A DNA stretch of 64,000 bases from NCBI GenBank assembly GCA_017608295.1, contig JAFCGF010000006.1, positions 1-64,000 on the forward strand, in the 5' to 3' direction. The position numbers and the translations under genes are program-made. Origin of the DNA: Candidatus Woesearchaeota archaeon (GTDB lineage: Archaea > Nanoarchaeota > Nanoarchaeia > Woesearchaeales > JAGVZT01). This document shows, piece after piece, positions 39,652 to 47,835 of the stretch (the first letter of the stretch is position 1; each line of letters begins with the position of its first letter). The notes under the pieces are model-generated. The model made no database searches and was not told where the DNA came from. It was given only the letters and a program-made list of their open reading frames with translations.

Positions 39652-42600
39652 GTGAAGTTCAGGACCCTGAGATGGCTGTTGTTTTTCTTTGTTTTAGTCT
39701 TGATTGTGGCTCAGGTCGTGGCAATAACATACCTTGATAACTCCACGACCTGGGTGGGAGATATAATCCCAGTAGAACATGGTCCTCTCGCTTTAGGGGA
39801 TGTTGATAATGATGGAGACCTGGATTTGGTTGGCATGGGATGTGATACATACGACGTCTCTGGCTGTATCTCAACTTATGCCGAGATTTACCTGAATAAT
39901 GGAGAGAATTTCACCAGTAGCCAGGCATGGGGTTCTAACCTGACAGAACTTCATTATGGGGCATTTGTCTGGGGAGATGTGAACAATGATGGCTGGCTGG
40001 ATTTGTTCACGATGGGCTGTAATCTTGGTGGAGCCTATGGTGATAGTTGTGCCGTGGGCAGTGCGAAATCACTCGTTTACCTTAACAATGGGTCAACACT
40101 GATTGAAAACTCCAGTTGGCAGAATAACATCACGGGCGTATGGAGGGGTTCTGCAGCTTTTGGAGACCTGGACCTTGATGGGGACTTGGACTTGGCCATA
40201 ACAGGAATTGAGACTGGTCTTCCCACTCTGCTAACTCAAGTTTATTTGAATAATGGCACAGGCTTCGAGGAGAGTTCAACCTGGGAAGAGAACCTGACAG
40301 CACTCGACAGGAGTGCCCTCGCTCTGGGAGATTTTGATAATGACAATGACCTCGACCTTGCGCTTTCAGGTCGACTTCTCGGAGGCACTAAATTCACCGA
40401 GATATACATCAACAACGGAAGCACCTTGCTGCCGAGTTCTGCCTGGAGCCAGAATATCGTGAATGTGGACGATGGTTCTTTTGCTCTTGGTGATTATAAC
40501 AATGATGGCAATCTCGACATGGCGATTATTGGATGCTGTGACCATCTTGAGACACATATCAACAATGGCAGTACATTTGTCCTTGATGCCAAAGATGGGC
40601 ATTTTACCGGCGTATTTGCAGGCTCAGTGACATTTGGAGATTACGACAATGATGGTGACTTGGATATGATTGCCTCAGGTAGGGAAGAGGAGACCTGGTT
40701 TCATCTCTACGATGGAACCAATTTCACAGCCTCTCCATTGACTCCTGAGCCCCAATTAGAAACTCTTGAATATAGCTATCAGACCTTTGGGGATGTTGAC
40801 CTGGACGGAGACCTTGACCTGATTATGACTGGTAGGAGTGATGGAAGTGTCCAAAAATCTTTTGTCTACATCAACAACATCACCACTGTGAACAACACCG
40901 TGCCTGACGCGCCCGCTGTTGCGTCGCTGTCCGCGAGCTATGCTGACGGCCAGCTGATTCTTTCATGGGACAATGCCTCTGATAACCAGACGCCGACTGC
41001 TGGGCTGTACTACAATCTCAGGGTTGGCACGACCCCAGGAGGCCATGAGATTGTCACCGGCGTCTATGGTGGAGGGGATGACAACGGTTATATGGGTAAC
41101 ATGATGCAGCGCAGGCAGATAACGCTGGACGTTACTCTCAACGCGAATGATTCGGTGTACTGGGCTGTGCAGACGATTGACACCGGATTGTCAGCAGGAA
41201 ACTGGACAGTAGAGCAAAACTTCACAGTTCTGGACCTCGCTCCCCCTAGCTGGAGCGCGAACTGGAGCAGCACTCCAACCACTTACGCACCAACAACGCT
41301 CAGTATTTTCAACGTCACGTGGTCCGAGAACATGAACTTCAGCAATGCGTGGCTTGAATCAAATTATTCAGGGAGTGCGCAGACCTACGCGATGAACAAC
41401 CTCACTGATACTGTGTACAACTACAGCGCTGTGCTGCCTGCTGGAAGCCATTATTGGATTGGTCACGCGAACGACACCGCAGGCAATACCAACAGCAGCG
41501 ACACGTACTATTTCACGATTGCGAGGGCAGCGCCGACACTGAATCTCACATTGAACGGCACAGAGGCGAACTTCACGCTGAACGAGAGCGAGGCCTTGTG
41601 GCTGAATGGCACGCTCATAACAGGAGATGGCGGCACTGAATTAACATTGTATAGCAACGGAGCGGAGCTCGCGAGCGAGACAACTGTGGGAAACCTCACG
41701 AACTTCACTCTCCCTCAAGTCTACAATATCACGCTCACCTACACGCAGACAGAAAACTACAGCGCAGCAAGCGCGACCTACTGGCTCACTGTGAATGACC
41801 TCACAGCGCCTGTTGTGCAGTCTTATTCACCCATAGTGACTGTGACAACTAGCTCGACAACGCTTTCAGCGACAACGAACGAGAACGCGACCTGCAGATA
41901 CTCAACCACAGCAGGGACAGCATACGTGAGCATGGTGGGCGTGATGGTCGGGGTAGCAGTAAGTCACACCGCAGACCTCACAGGGCTTGCGACAGGAACC
42001 TACCACTACTACATCAGGTGCAACAACACTGTGGGATTAGTTGCCAGCACAGACTACGACGCGAGCTTCACGGTGAGCATTTCTACAGGAGGGGGTGGCG
42101 GAGGGGGTGGGGGAGCGCCTGCCACTGATCCTAACACAAAGCAGACTACCTTCTCAAGCCTCACGCCGGACAAGGAGCACAGGCTTTATGTTGACAGAAG
42201 CACAATCGCAGCCACAAAGGTCGGTTTCGTCAACACAGTGCAGGCCATGAATGTCAAGCTGAGCGTCTCCACTGTGAATGATTCAGACCTCACAGACAGG
42301 CCGGAGAAGGCGTATGATTATTTCAACGTCACTCTCGAAGGTCTATACGCGCATGAGCTGTCTGAAGCGTGGCTCGAGTTTAAGGTCAACTCAAGCTGGA
42401 TAACAGACAACGGTGCAACTAAAGATGATGTGCGTTTGAAGCGCCAGAAGGCAACATGGCAAGAACTCGATACGCTCTGGATGAAAGACTCGGGCCAATA
42501 CAGCTATTTCAACGCGACATCGCCCGGCTTCAGCATCTTCGCGATTGCCCTTGTCACAGCTAAAGAGCCCGAGCCAGAACCGGAACCAGAACCGAATGCC

Positions 42601-42762
42601 ATGATTGAGCCTGAGCCGGAAGTTAACCAGACAGTCGAGCCTCCGATAAAGCCGCCGGAGAGATCGCGTGTTCTGCTGTGGCTTACGCTCTTAGTTCTCA
42701 TAGCGCTGACAGCGGCTGGAACAATCTACCTGAAAAAGCGGGGAGCGCTGCGAAGCGAGTAG
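39652..42762 (+). CDS. Surface protein with a seven-repeat FG-GAP propeller and PGF-pre-PGF-like domain
   Basis: The protein is 1036 residues. A signal helix (LRWLLFFFVLVLIVAQVVA) is followed by seven repeats of the type GDxxxDGDLDL (about residues 46-405), an integrin-like calcium-binding propeller. Fibronectin/Ig-like modules reach to about 810, then a poly-glycine hinge. The next domain, with YVDRSTIAATKVGFVNT and FNATSPGFSIFAI, matches PGF-pre-PGF domains. An EPEPEPEP linker, a membrane helix and KKRGALRSE close the protein. The GTG 39652 lies about 27 bases after AATTTATATAG, so it is probably leaderless. It is probably a partner of the preceding surface protein. Confidence 0.87.
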   Translation: MKFRTLRWLLFFFVLVLIVAQVVAITYLDNSTTWVGDIIPVEHGPLALGDVDNDGDLDLVGMGCDTYDVSGCISTYAEIYLNNGENFTSSQAWGSNLTELHYGAFVWGDVNNDGWLDLFTMGCNLGGAYGDSCAVGSAKSLVYLNNGSTLIENSSWQNNITGVWRGSAAFGDLDLDGDLDLAITGIETGLPTLLTQVYLNNGTGFEESSTWEENLTALDRSALALGDFDNDNDLDLALSGRLLGGTKFTEIYINNGSTLLPSSAWSQNIVNVDDGSFALGDYNNDGNLDMAIIGCCDHLETHINNGSTFVLDAKDGHFTGVFAGSVTFGDYDNDGDLDMIASGREEETWFHLYDGTNFTASPLTPEPQLETLEYSYQTFGDVDLDGDLDLIMTGRSDGSVQKSFVYINNITTVNNTVPDAPAVASLSASYADGQLILSWDNASDNQTPTAGLYYNLRVGTTPGGHEIVTGVYGGGDDNGYMGNMMQRRQITLDVTLNANDSVYWAVQTIDTGLSAGNWTVEQNFTVLDLAPPSWSANWSSTPTTYAPTTLSIFNVTWSENMNFSNAWLESNYSGSAQTYAMNNLTDTVYNYSAVLPAGSHYWIGHANDTAGNTNSSDTYYFTIARAAPTLNLTLNGTEANFTLNESEALWLNGTLITGDGGTELTLYSNGAELASETTVGNLTNFTLPQVYNITLTYTQTENYSAASATYWLTVNDLTAPVVQSYSPIVTVTTSSTTLSATTNENATCRYSTTAGTAYVSMVGVMVGVAVSHTADLTGLATGTYHYYIRCNNTVGLVASTDYDASFTVSISTGGGGGGGGGAPATDPNTKQTTFSSLTPDKEHRLYVDRSTIAATKVGFVNTVQAMNVKLSVSTVNDSDLTDRPEKAYDYFNVTLEGLYAHELSEAWLEFKVNSSWITDNGATKDDVRLKRQKATWQELDTLWMKDSGQYSYFNATSPGFSIFAIALVTAKEPEPEPEPEPNAMIEPEPEVNQTVEPPIKPPERSRVLLWLTLLVLIALTAAGTIYLKKRGALRSE

Positions 42763-42876
42763 AGCGCTCTTAAAAGGAAAGCATTGAACTCAAAGGGATA
42801 TTCGGCTTTGCCGTATCGAACCCTGAAAACGCCCCACTATACACACTGAAACGTATGAATTCAGCTAGGTAAAGAG

Positions 42877-42960
42877 TGCGGGGGACGTGATTCGAACACG
42901 CGTAAGCACTAAGCTAACAGGCTCTGAACCTGTCCCGTTTGGCCACTCCGGCACCCCCGC
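42877..42960 (-). tRNA. tRNA-Leu (anticodon CAG)
   Basis: On the minus strand GCGGGGG (42954-42960) pairs with CCCCCGC (42878-42884), with A as discriminator. The anticodon stem ACAGG/CCTGT encloses TTCAGAG, giving CAG. A long variable arm (about 15 bases, class II) and a T arm GTGTTCGAATCAC fit leucine. No CCA is encoded and no intron is seen. Confidence 0.93.
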
Positions 42961-43108
42961 AGCTGCAACTTCAGCTGGCACAGTAGTGGAGTTGAACCAC
43001 CGGTTCAACGCCACATCACGCGGCAGCTGCGGACCAGTGCGACCGAAGGTTGCACGCTGCCCGCACAATGCGTTCACCGTGTACAGCATCCGTCACTGAA
43101 TGTGACAA
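42961..43108 (-). ncRNA. Structured leader or separate RNA upstream of tRNA-Leu
   Basis: The likely promoter TTTTTTAAATC (43131-43141, minus strand) is about 175 bases before the tRNA, so some 145 bases are transcribed first. They hold strong stems: GTTGAACC/GGTTCAAC (42991-43009, perfect, loop 3), AGCTG/CAGCT near 42960-42976, and GTGC...GCAC inside a longer GCAGC/GCTGC stem (43024-43066). There is no coding frame with a ribosome site. It may be a processed leader or an independent small RNA. Confidence 0.4.
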
Positions 43109-43148
43109 GAGTAATAGCTGGGTTATCTGATGATTTAAAAAAGTTCCT

Positions 43149-43355
43149 CTAGAGCTTGATTCTGGGATTGTCCCTGAGCTCCTTGAGCTTGGTGATGTGG
43201 TAGTGCTTGGCATGCCCTTCAGCCGCTGCTATCTTCGCTGCCTTGCGCTTTCCCTTGTTCTGGACGCTCCAGATGACATAGAATATGATTGGAAAAAAGC
43301 CCAGCAGGAAGACAAACACAAGGATGAACACCACCACAAACATGAATGTATCCAT
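43149..43355 (-). CDS. Small single-helix membrane protein
   Basis: The protein is 68 residues. The first 33 residues are one long hydrophobic helix (FMFVVVFILVFVFLLGFFP); the rest is basic (NKGKRKAAKIAAAEGHAKHY). It lies four bases after the AIM24-like gene and is probably in its operon. No family is recognised. Confidence 0.65.
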   Translation of the reverse strand: MDTFMFVVVFILVFVFLLGFFPIIFYVIWSVQNKGKRKAAKIAAAEGHAKHYHITKLKELRDNPRIKL

Positions 43356-43359
43356 AGTA

Positions 43360-44076
43360 TCACGTGAACAGGTCGAGTAGTATTGTTATCGGGTTGCGCC
43401 TCTTTCCACCGGAGTGCGCCCTTAGCGTTGAGAGCATATTTTCTACAGGCAGGGTCTGCAGCCAGACCTTTCCCGGGCCGACAAGCGTCGCGAGGAATAC
43501 TCCCTCGCCGCCAATCAGCACGTTCTTGAAGCCGTGCACCATCTCGATGTCAAAATCAACAGTGGGCTCATACATTGCGATGTGCCCAGGATCGACGCGC
43601 AGCACCTCTCCTTCGTTAAGGTTGTACTCGAGTACCTCGCCGGCAATCTCCACAAAGGCCAGCCCCTGGCCTGACAGTTCCTGAAGGATGAAGCCCTCTC
43701 CTCCGAACAGGCCTGCCCCAATCCGCTTGCGGAAATGCATCTTGAGGTTTACCTCATCTGTCGCACACATGAATGCGTCTTTCTGGCAGATGAGCGACTT
43801 CGTCCCTGAGAGCTCCACAGTGACAATCTTTCCAGGAAACTCTGATGAGAATGTCACAATTCCGGTTCCTGCATCACAAGTGAAGGTGTTGAGGAAGATG
43901 GATTCTCCTGCAAGCCGGCGCTTGAAGCCCTCGATGAGCCCGCCTCTCGTTGTTGTGTCAAAGATGATGTTATCACTCATCCAGGACATGTTGCCCGACT
44001 CAGAATAGACTGACTCGTTCTCGTCGAGCTCAAAGGTCACTGCAGGAAATAGCGTGCCCTCAATGCGGTATCTCAT
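43360..44076 (-). CDS. AIM24/TIGR00266 family protein
   Basis: The protein is 238 residues and beta-rich. The family landmarks are the start MRYRIEGTLFPAVTFEL, ESGNMSWMSDNI near residue 27, GGLIEGFKRRLAGESIFLNTF near residue 45 and GGEGFILQELSGQGLAFVE near residue 125. GEVLRVDPGHIAMYE follows near residue 158. The family forms a double-layered beta scaffold of unknown function. It lies downstream of the NOP5 gene on the same strand. Confidence 0.9.
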   Translation of the reverse strand: MRYRIEGTLFPAVTFELDENESVYSESGNMSWMSDNIIFDTTTRGGLIEGFKRRLAGESIFLNTFTCDAGTGIVTFSSEFPGKIVTVELSGTKSLICQKDAFMCATDEVNLKMHFRKRIGAGLFGGEGFILQELSGQGLAFVEIAGEVLEYNLNEGEVLRVDPGHIAMYEPTVDFDIEMVHGFKNVLIGGEGVFLATLVGPGKVWLQTLPVENMLSTLRAHSGGKRRNPITILLDLFT

Positions 44077-44114
44077 GGCAACTACTCCGACTGCTGACTT
44101 TAAATGATTTGCGC

Positions 44115-45107
44115 CTACCAGGAGTCAAAACGCTTTTCAATCTCCTTGGCAAGCTTCTCGCCGATAAACTCGCCCTTGAAGAAATCCACGCGCGCAGCGA
44201 GCGATAATTTGTCAGCAAGGGCTCGGGCCACCTTACCATGATTGCTGCGCTTCGTCTTTTGGATAAGGGGGTGCTCGTGCAGGATGCCGTATTTGGGGGG
44301 TTTTGCCCTGGGATTCTTGAGATGGCGGAACAGCGCCTGCTCAGCCCCTAGTAACTGTACAGTGCTGCTTGGAAGTGTGGCCATTCTTTTTAGGCTGCCT
44401 GCGAGGCTCAGGAGCTTTCCCCCTATGCGGGAGCCAGATATTGCAGTGATGTTTGGGCAATATGCCTGCATTTTCTTCTCAAGATAGGCAGCCTCGCGCT
44501 CCCTGAATTTATAGCATTGCTGTAATGATGAGGCAATCTCCCTGAGATGGGCAACGTCTTCCTTTTGGAACTCTGCACCCATCTCCTCTTTTGCTGAGAA
44601 GCTCTGCTCAATCACTGCCTTCACAAGTGCCTCATGGTCGGGAATCTTCCGGGCCATCTTCGGCCTGTGGAGTGCTATCCATTCATGGAAGCGCTTGCCT
44701 AATCTGGCCATCGCCCTGTTCAGGTCATCTATCAGCCGGACAGAGTGAATAATGAGTTGGTCCTCTGAAAATGAATTTCGTATGGAGCGCTGAGTCTCCT
44801 CGATGTTTCCTTCCCTGAGCATCTTCTTGATTCCCTGCTCAACAGCGAGCCCCGCCTTTCGCCTGAGGTTGGTGTCATCTGAGCACTCAGCTCCCTCAGG
44901 CACATCTCCCTTGCGGAAGCCCAGCACCGTCACTGTGGCCTTGGAATCCTTCTTCTTCAGCTTCTGGATGAGCTTGACTTCTGCATCAAGCCATTCTCCT
45001 TCGTATTGCTCTTCGCCAAAGAGAGAATCCTCTTTGTCAACTACTTTGAATTCCTCGTCAAGGAGGAATATGCCGACAAGGCTTGTCAGGAGGTAATACT
45101 GTGCCAT
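44115..45107 (-). CDS. NOP5/Nop56-58 family C/D-box RNP protein
   Basis: The protein is 330 residues. The Nop domain is clear from about residue 215: YCPNITAISGSRIGGKLLSL, MATLPSSTVQLLGAEQALFRHL, then KYGILHEHPLIQ. A coiled helical region precedes it. It joins L7Ae and fibrillarin on C/D guide RNAs for 2'-O-methylation of rRNA and tRNA. Usually the fibrillarin gene is next door; here it is not. The lysine-rich tail common in NOP5 is short. Confidence 0.92.
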   Translation of the reverse strand: MAQYYLLTSLVGIFLLDEEFKVVDKEDSLFGEEQYEGEWLDAEVKLIQKLKKKDSKATVTVLGFRKGDVPEGAECSDDTNLRRKAGLAVEQGIKKMLREGNIEETQRSIRNSFSEDQLIIHSVRLIDDLNRAMARLGKRFHEWIALHRPKMARKIPDHEALVKAVIEQSFSAKEEMGAEFQKEDVAHLREIASSLQQCYKFREREAAYLEKKMQAYCPNITAISGSRIGGKLLSLAGSLKRMATLPSSTVQLLGAEQALFRHLKNPRAKPPKYGILHEHPLIQKTKRSNHGKVARALADKLSLAARVDFFKGEFIGEKLAKEIEKRFDSW

Positions 45108-45197
45108 TGGAAGACAGGATGTCTATTGCCCTTCTAAATCCTTTCGGTTCTGAAGAAGAGGGTAGATTTAAATACCATGTTTGACAGAAGAATATTT

Positions 45198-45725
45198 ATG
45201 ACGCTGAGAGCGGAGCAGGTGAAGCGTGTCCGGCAGTACCTTTTAAGGGGTGAGAAAGTTCTTGATATTGTCTTTCCTTCGAGGATATCGCTCTTGAGAT
45301 ATTACAGCGCTGCCCTCTTCCTTCTTGTTGTTTCCATCCTGAGCTACAGGATTCCTATTGCCGAGCAGTACGTGACGAGATGGATGCTCGTGGCATTTAT
45401 CTTAGTTGTAGCAGTCATTGTCATCTATGCAGAGCTTCGCCGCCACCACAACTTCCTCGTCATCACCAATTTGAGAGTGATGCATCTCTCTGGTATTTTT
45501 ACAGAACATGTGATTGACGTTGTTATGAATAAGATAACTGATACGAGTTTCAGCCAGAATCTCATAGAAAACATATTCAATTATGGTACCATCACTGTCA
45601 ATACCCCTGGTACATCAGGAATAGAAATTGTGATGCGCGGAGTGCTCTATCCAGATCAGAGAAAACGCCTTATAGACTCATTGATACACGTGGTACATCA
45701 GCAGCATGCGCACCCCAAACACTAG
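45198..45725 (+). CDS. Membrane protein with a bacterial-type PH domain
   Basis: The protein is 175 residues. Two hydrophobic helices (YYSAALFLLVVSILSY and WMLVAFILVVAVIVIYA) are followed by a YdbS/YdbT-like PH domain (NFLVITNLRVMHLSGIFTEHVIDVVMNKITD...NYGTITVNTPGTSG). The start at 45198 is preferred over 45177 because GATTTAAATACC ends just before 45177 and would place the transcript start near 45195. The function is unknown. Confidence 0.82.
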   Translation: MTLRAEQVKRVRQYLLRGEKVLDIVFPSRISLLRYYSAALFLLVVSILSYRIPIAEQYVTRWMLVAFILVVAVIVIYAELRRHHNFLVITNLRVMHLSGIFTEHVIDVVMNKITDTSFSQNLIENIFNYGTITVNTPGTSGIEIVMRGVLYPDQRKRLIDSLIHVVHQQHAHPKH

Positions 45726-46393
45726 TCAGCCAAGTATTCTGCGCCGATATCAGTGTGAAGCGCCTCTTCAAAATCCCTGGATAGATTATAGTCTGCTAGC
45801 GTATTCTTCTTGAAGACTCTGTCGTATGTTTTCAGGGCACGTGTCTTGATGCCGCGGCCCGTCTTGACGGTAGTATTCTTCACGCCGTTGTACAGGGTCT
45901 TGCCAGTATGGTCCCAGAGCCAGCTTAATGCCCTCTGTGGCCGGTAATTATCGCCCATCGCGTCGAAGAGCTTGAAGGCGAGATAACCCACTCCGAGAGC
46001 AACACCCCCGACAACAAGAGCTTCTGCTGCGAATGCAGCCCCTAGCACGAGGCCGTTGGCAGCCCCTGCTACAATAGTCTCAAGTCCGAGAGGTAGTGCT
46101 GCAACTGTGGCACTGTACGCAGCTCCCATCTCAGCCAGAGGGATGTACTGCGCGAGCATTGGCGCGATATAGCCCGTTACAGCTCCCCATGCACCGATGC
46201 CAATAGCATCAAGTCCGTGAGTCACTGTACCCCAGAAGGGGCCATCCTGCATGAATGCGTCGTATCCTGAGCGCAGCCATTCCTTTGTGGAATCGCAGTC
46301 GCTCCTCCGTTTCCATGCCTTGAAGCCAGTGTTGTGCTTCAGCTTTTCAGATTCAGTGGTAACAGTTTCTTCCAGTTCAGTTGATAATCTCAT
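45722..46393 (-). CDS. Hypothetical alanine/glycine-rich membrane-associated protein
   Basis: The protein is 223 residues. A charged first 60 residues is followed by a hydrophobic small-residue region (about 65-150: VAALPLGLETIVAGAANGLV, then AEALVVGGVALGVGYLAFKL), perhaps three helices, and a basic C-terminus. No family is recognised. The start at 46393 has GGGGTG six bases ahead; a GTG at 46402 is also in frame. CTTATAAAAT near 46427-46436 is the likely promoter. It overlaps the PH-domain gene by four bases at the 3' end. Confidence 0.65.
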   Translation of the reverse strand: MRLSTELEETVTTESEKLKHNTGFKAWKRRSDCDSTKEWLRSGYDAFMQDGPFWGTVTHGLDAIGIGAWGAVTGYIAPMLAQYIPLAEMGAAYSATVAALPLGLETIVAGAANGLVLGAAFAAEALVVGGVALGVGYLAFKLFDAMGDNYRPQRALSWLWDHTGKTLYNGVKNTTVKTGRGIKTRALKTYDRVFKKNTLADYNLSRDFEEALHTDIGAEYLAD

Positions 46394-46518
46394 AATCTCC
46401 ACCCCGTTGAGGGGAGAGAGGGGTATTTTATAAGTTAATCCGTTAAGAAATGAAATGTTCTTACAAGAAAAAAGTCAACAAAAACATGAAGCAGCTGCCA
46501 TGTTCGAGGGGGAGTGAA

Positions 46519-46569
46519 ATGGCTGAGAAATATGTTGGCCACTCCACGTTTTTGATTGACAAAGGATGA
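46519..46569 (+). CDS. Possible mini-ORF (16 residues)
   Basis: ATG 46519 stands two bases after the strong purine block GGGGGAGTG and reads MAEKYVGHSTFLIDKG before TGA. The spacing is short and no plus-strand promoter is obvious. It lies alone between two minus-strand genes and could be chance. Confidence 0.2.
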   Translation: MAEKYVGHSTFLIDKG

Positions 46570-46622
46570 AAGGAGGGTTTTGTTTATAAACTTTTGCTTT
46601 TTTAGTACTTTAAAGTTATTAA

Positions 46623-47420
46623 TCAACAGAATTCTGAGAGTATTTTAGCTGCAAGTCGTACAGTGCTCCCCTCAATGTCAAGGCGCGGGTTTACCTCTAC
46701 AAGGTCGACTGCCTTGAGGTTCTGGAGAAGCTTCAGCCTTCCAAGGCAGTAAAGCAGCTCTCTCGAGGTGAAGCCGCCTGGTTCAGGATAGCCAGTTCCA
46801 GGGGCAAAGGCAGGATCGACAGCATCAATGTCGACTGAGATGTAGAGCGCCTCCCATTTTCGGGCAATTATCATCGCGCTGTCCATAATTTCTCCAAGGG
46901 ATTCGTGCGTTATTTCTCTCATGGGGAACTGCCGGATGCGTAATCCCTTCAGGCGCTCTACTTCTGAAGAATGCATGCTCCTCAGGCCGAGAAGCATAAT
47001 ATTCCTCTGCTTGAGAATGCCTTCGCTCATCAGTGTAAGGAGATAATCCTCGTGAGTCGGAGGGTTCATCGCTGACATGAGGTCTGGGTGGGCGTCAAAC
47101 ACGAGCAGCCCTGCGTTTGGATAACGTTTTGCGAACGCTTTGAAGCCGGCATAGGTCAATGAATGGTCGCCGCCGAGTAGCGTGAGCCGTTCATTGCTCT
47201 CAAAGAGTGCTGAGCACCTCTCGACAATCCTCTTATTGGCTTCCTCGAGATTACCTAGCTCAAGCTCGAGCTCCTCTGATTCCCATTCAATAGCTTCGCC
47301 AGATTCATTCACAGAGCGCTCGCTGAGCTTCTTCAACTCTTCGAGCACTACGCCAGGCGCTTCTCCAGTGCCTGTGGTCTTCCCGAGACCATTCTCCATC
47401 GGGACGCTGAGAATCCTCAT
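46623..47420 (-). CDS. Agmatinase/arginase family ureohydrolase
   Basis: The protein is 265 residues. The binuclear manganese site is complete: GGDHSLTY near residue 99, FDAHPDLM near residue 128 and SVDIDAVDPAFAPGTGYPEPGG near residue 205. Agmatinase, which makes putrescine from agmatine, is the more common archaeal activity; arginase or formiminoglutamase cannot be excluded. It is divergent from pth2 and shares a 55-base promoter region with it. Confidence 0.9.
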   Translation of the reverse strand: MRILSVPMENGLGKTTGTGEAPGVVLEELKKLSERSVNESGEAIEWESEELELELGNLEEANKRIVERCSALFESNERLTLLGGDHSLTYAGFKAFAKRYPNAGLLVFDAHPDLMSAMNPPTHEDYLLTLMSEGILKQRNIMLLGLRSMHSSEVERLKGLRIRQFPMREITHESLGEIMDSAMIIARKWEALYISVDIDAVDPAFAPGTGYPEPGGFTSRELLYCLGRLKLLQNLKAVDLVEVNPRLDIEGSTVRLAAKILSEFC

Positions 47421-47475
47421 GGTGCTTCAGGGATTGAGCAAAGATATAAATAGCTTCCTGGACTGTCCATTTTCG
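47421..47475. promoter_or_regulatory. Shared divergent promoter of the ureohydrolase and pth2 genes
   Basis: One near-symmetric AGATATAAATAG (47441-47452) stands about 28 bases before each start codon. It can serve as TATA box in either direction, giving leaderless transcripts both ways. Confidence 0.55.
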
Positions 47476-47829
47476 ATGGAATACAAGCAAGTCATCCTGG
47501 TGCGGCACGACCTCAAGCTGCCTAAGGGAAAGCTCGCAGCCCAGGTAGCCCATGCCTCGAGCGAGGCAGTATTAAGGTCTCTGTCAAACAACAAGGATGC
47601 GGTCAAGGTCTGGCGCAATGATGGTCAGAAAAAAGTTGTTCTTAGAGTAGATTCTCTCGAGGAGATGTATCACTACAATCAGGAGGCGAAGGATACAGGT
47701 ATCACAACTGCGCTCATCACAGACGCAGGAAAGACCTGCATCGCTCCGGGAACAGTAACTGCGCTCGGCATCGGCCCTGATGACGAGGAGAAGATAGATA
47801 CTATCACTGGAAAGCTGAAGATGTTGTGA
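47476..47829 (+). CDS. pth2: Peptidyl-tRNA hydrolase, archaeal/eukaryotic type
   Basis: The protein is 117 residues. The Pth2 motifs are intact: YKQVILVRHDLKLPKGKLAAQVAHASSEA at the start (residues 3-31), KKVVLRVDSLEEM in the middle, and TALITDAGKTCIAPGTVTALGIGP near residue 76. It frees peptides from stalled tRNAs. Longer in-frame starts upstream are rejected because the promoter lies at 47441-47452. Confidence 0.95.
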   Translation: MEYKQVILVRHDLKLPKGKLAAQVAHASSEAVLRSLSNNKDAVKVWRNDGQKKVVLRVDSLEEMYHYNQEAKDTGITTALITDAGKTCIAPGTVTALGIGPDDEEKIDTITGKLKML

Positions 47830-47835
47830 TGTAAC

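Noticed and set aside
42961..43108. A second tRNA next to tRNA-Leu
   Set aside because: A TTCAACT-like loop is present, but no 7-bp acceptor stem or anticodon arm fits around it.
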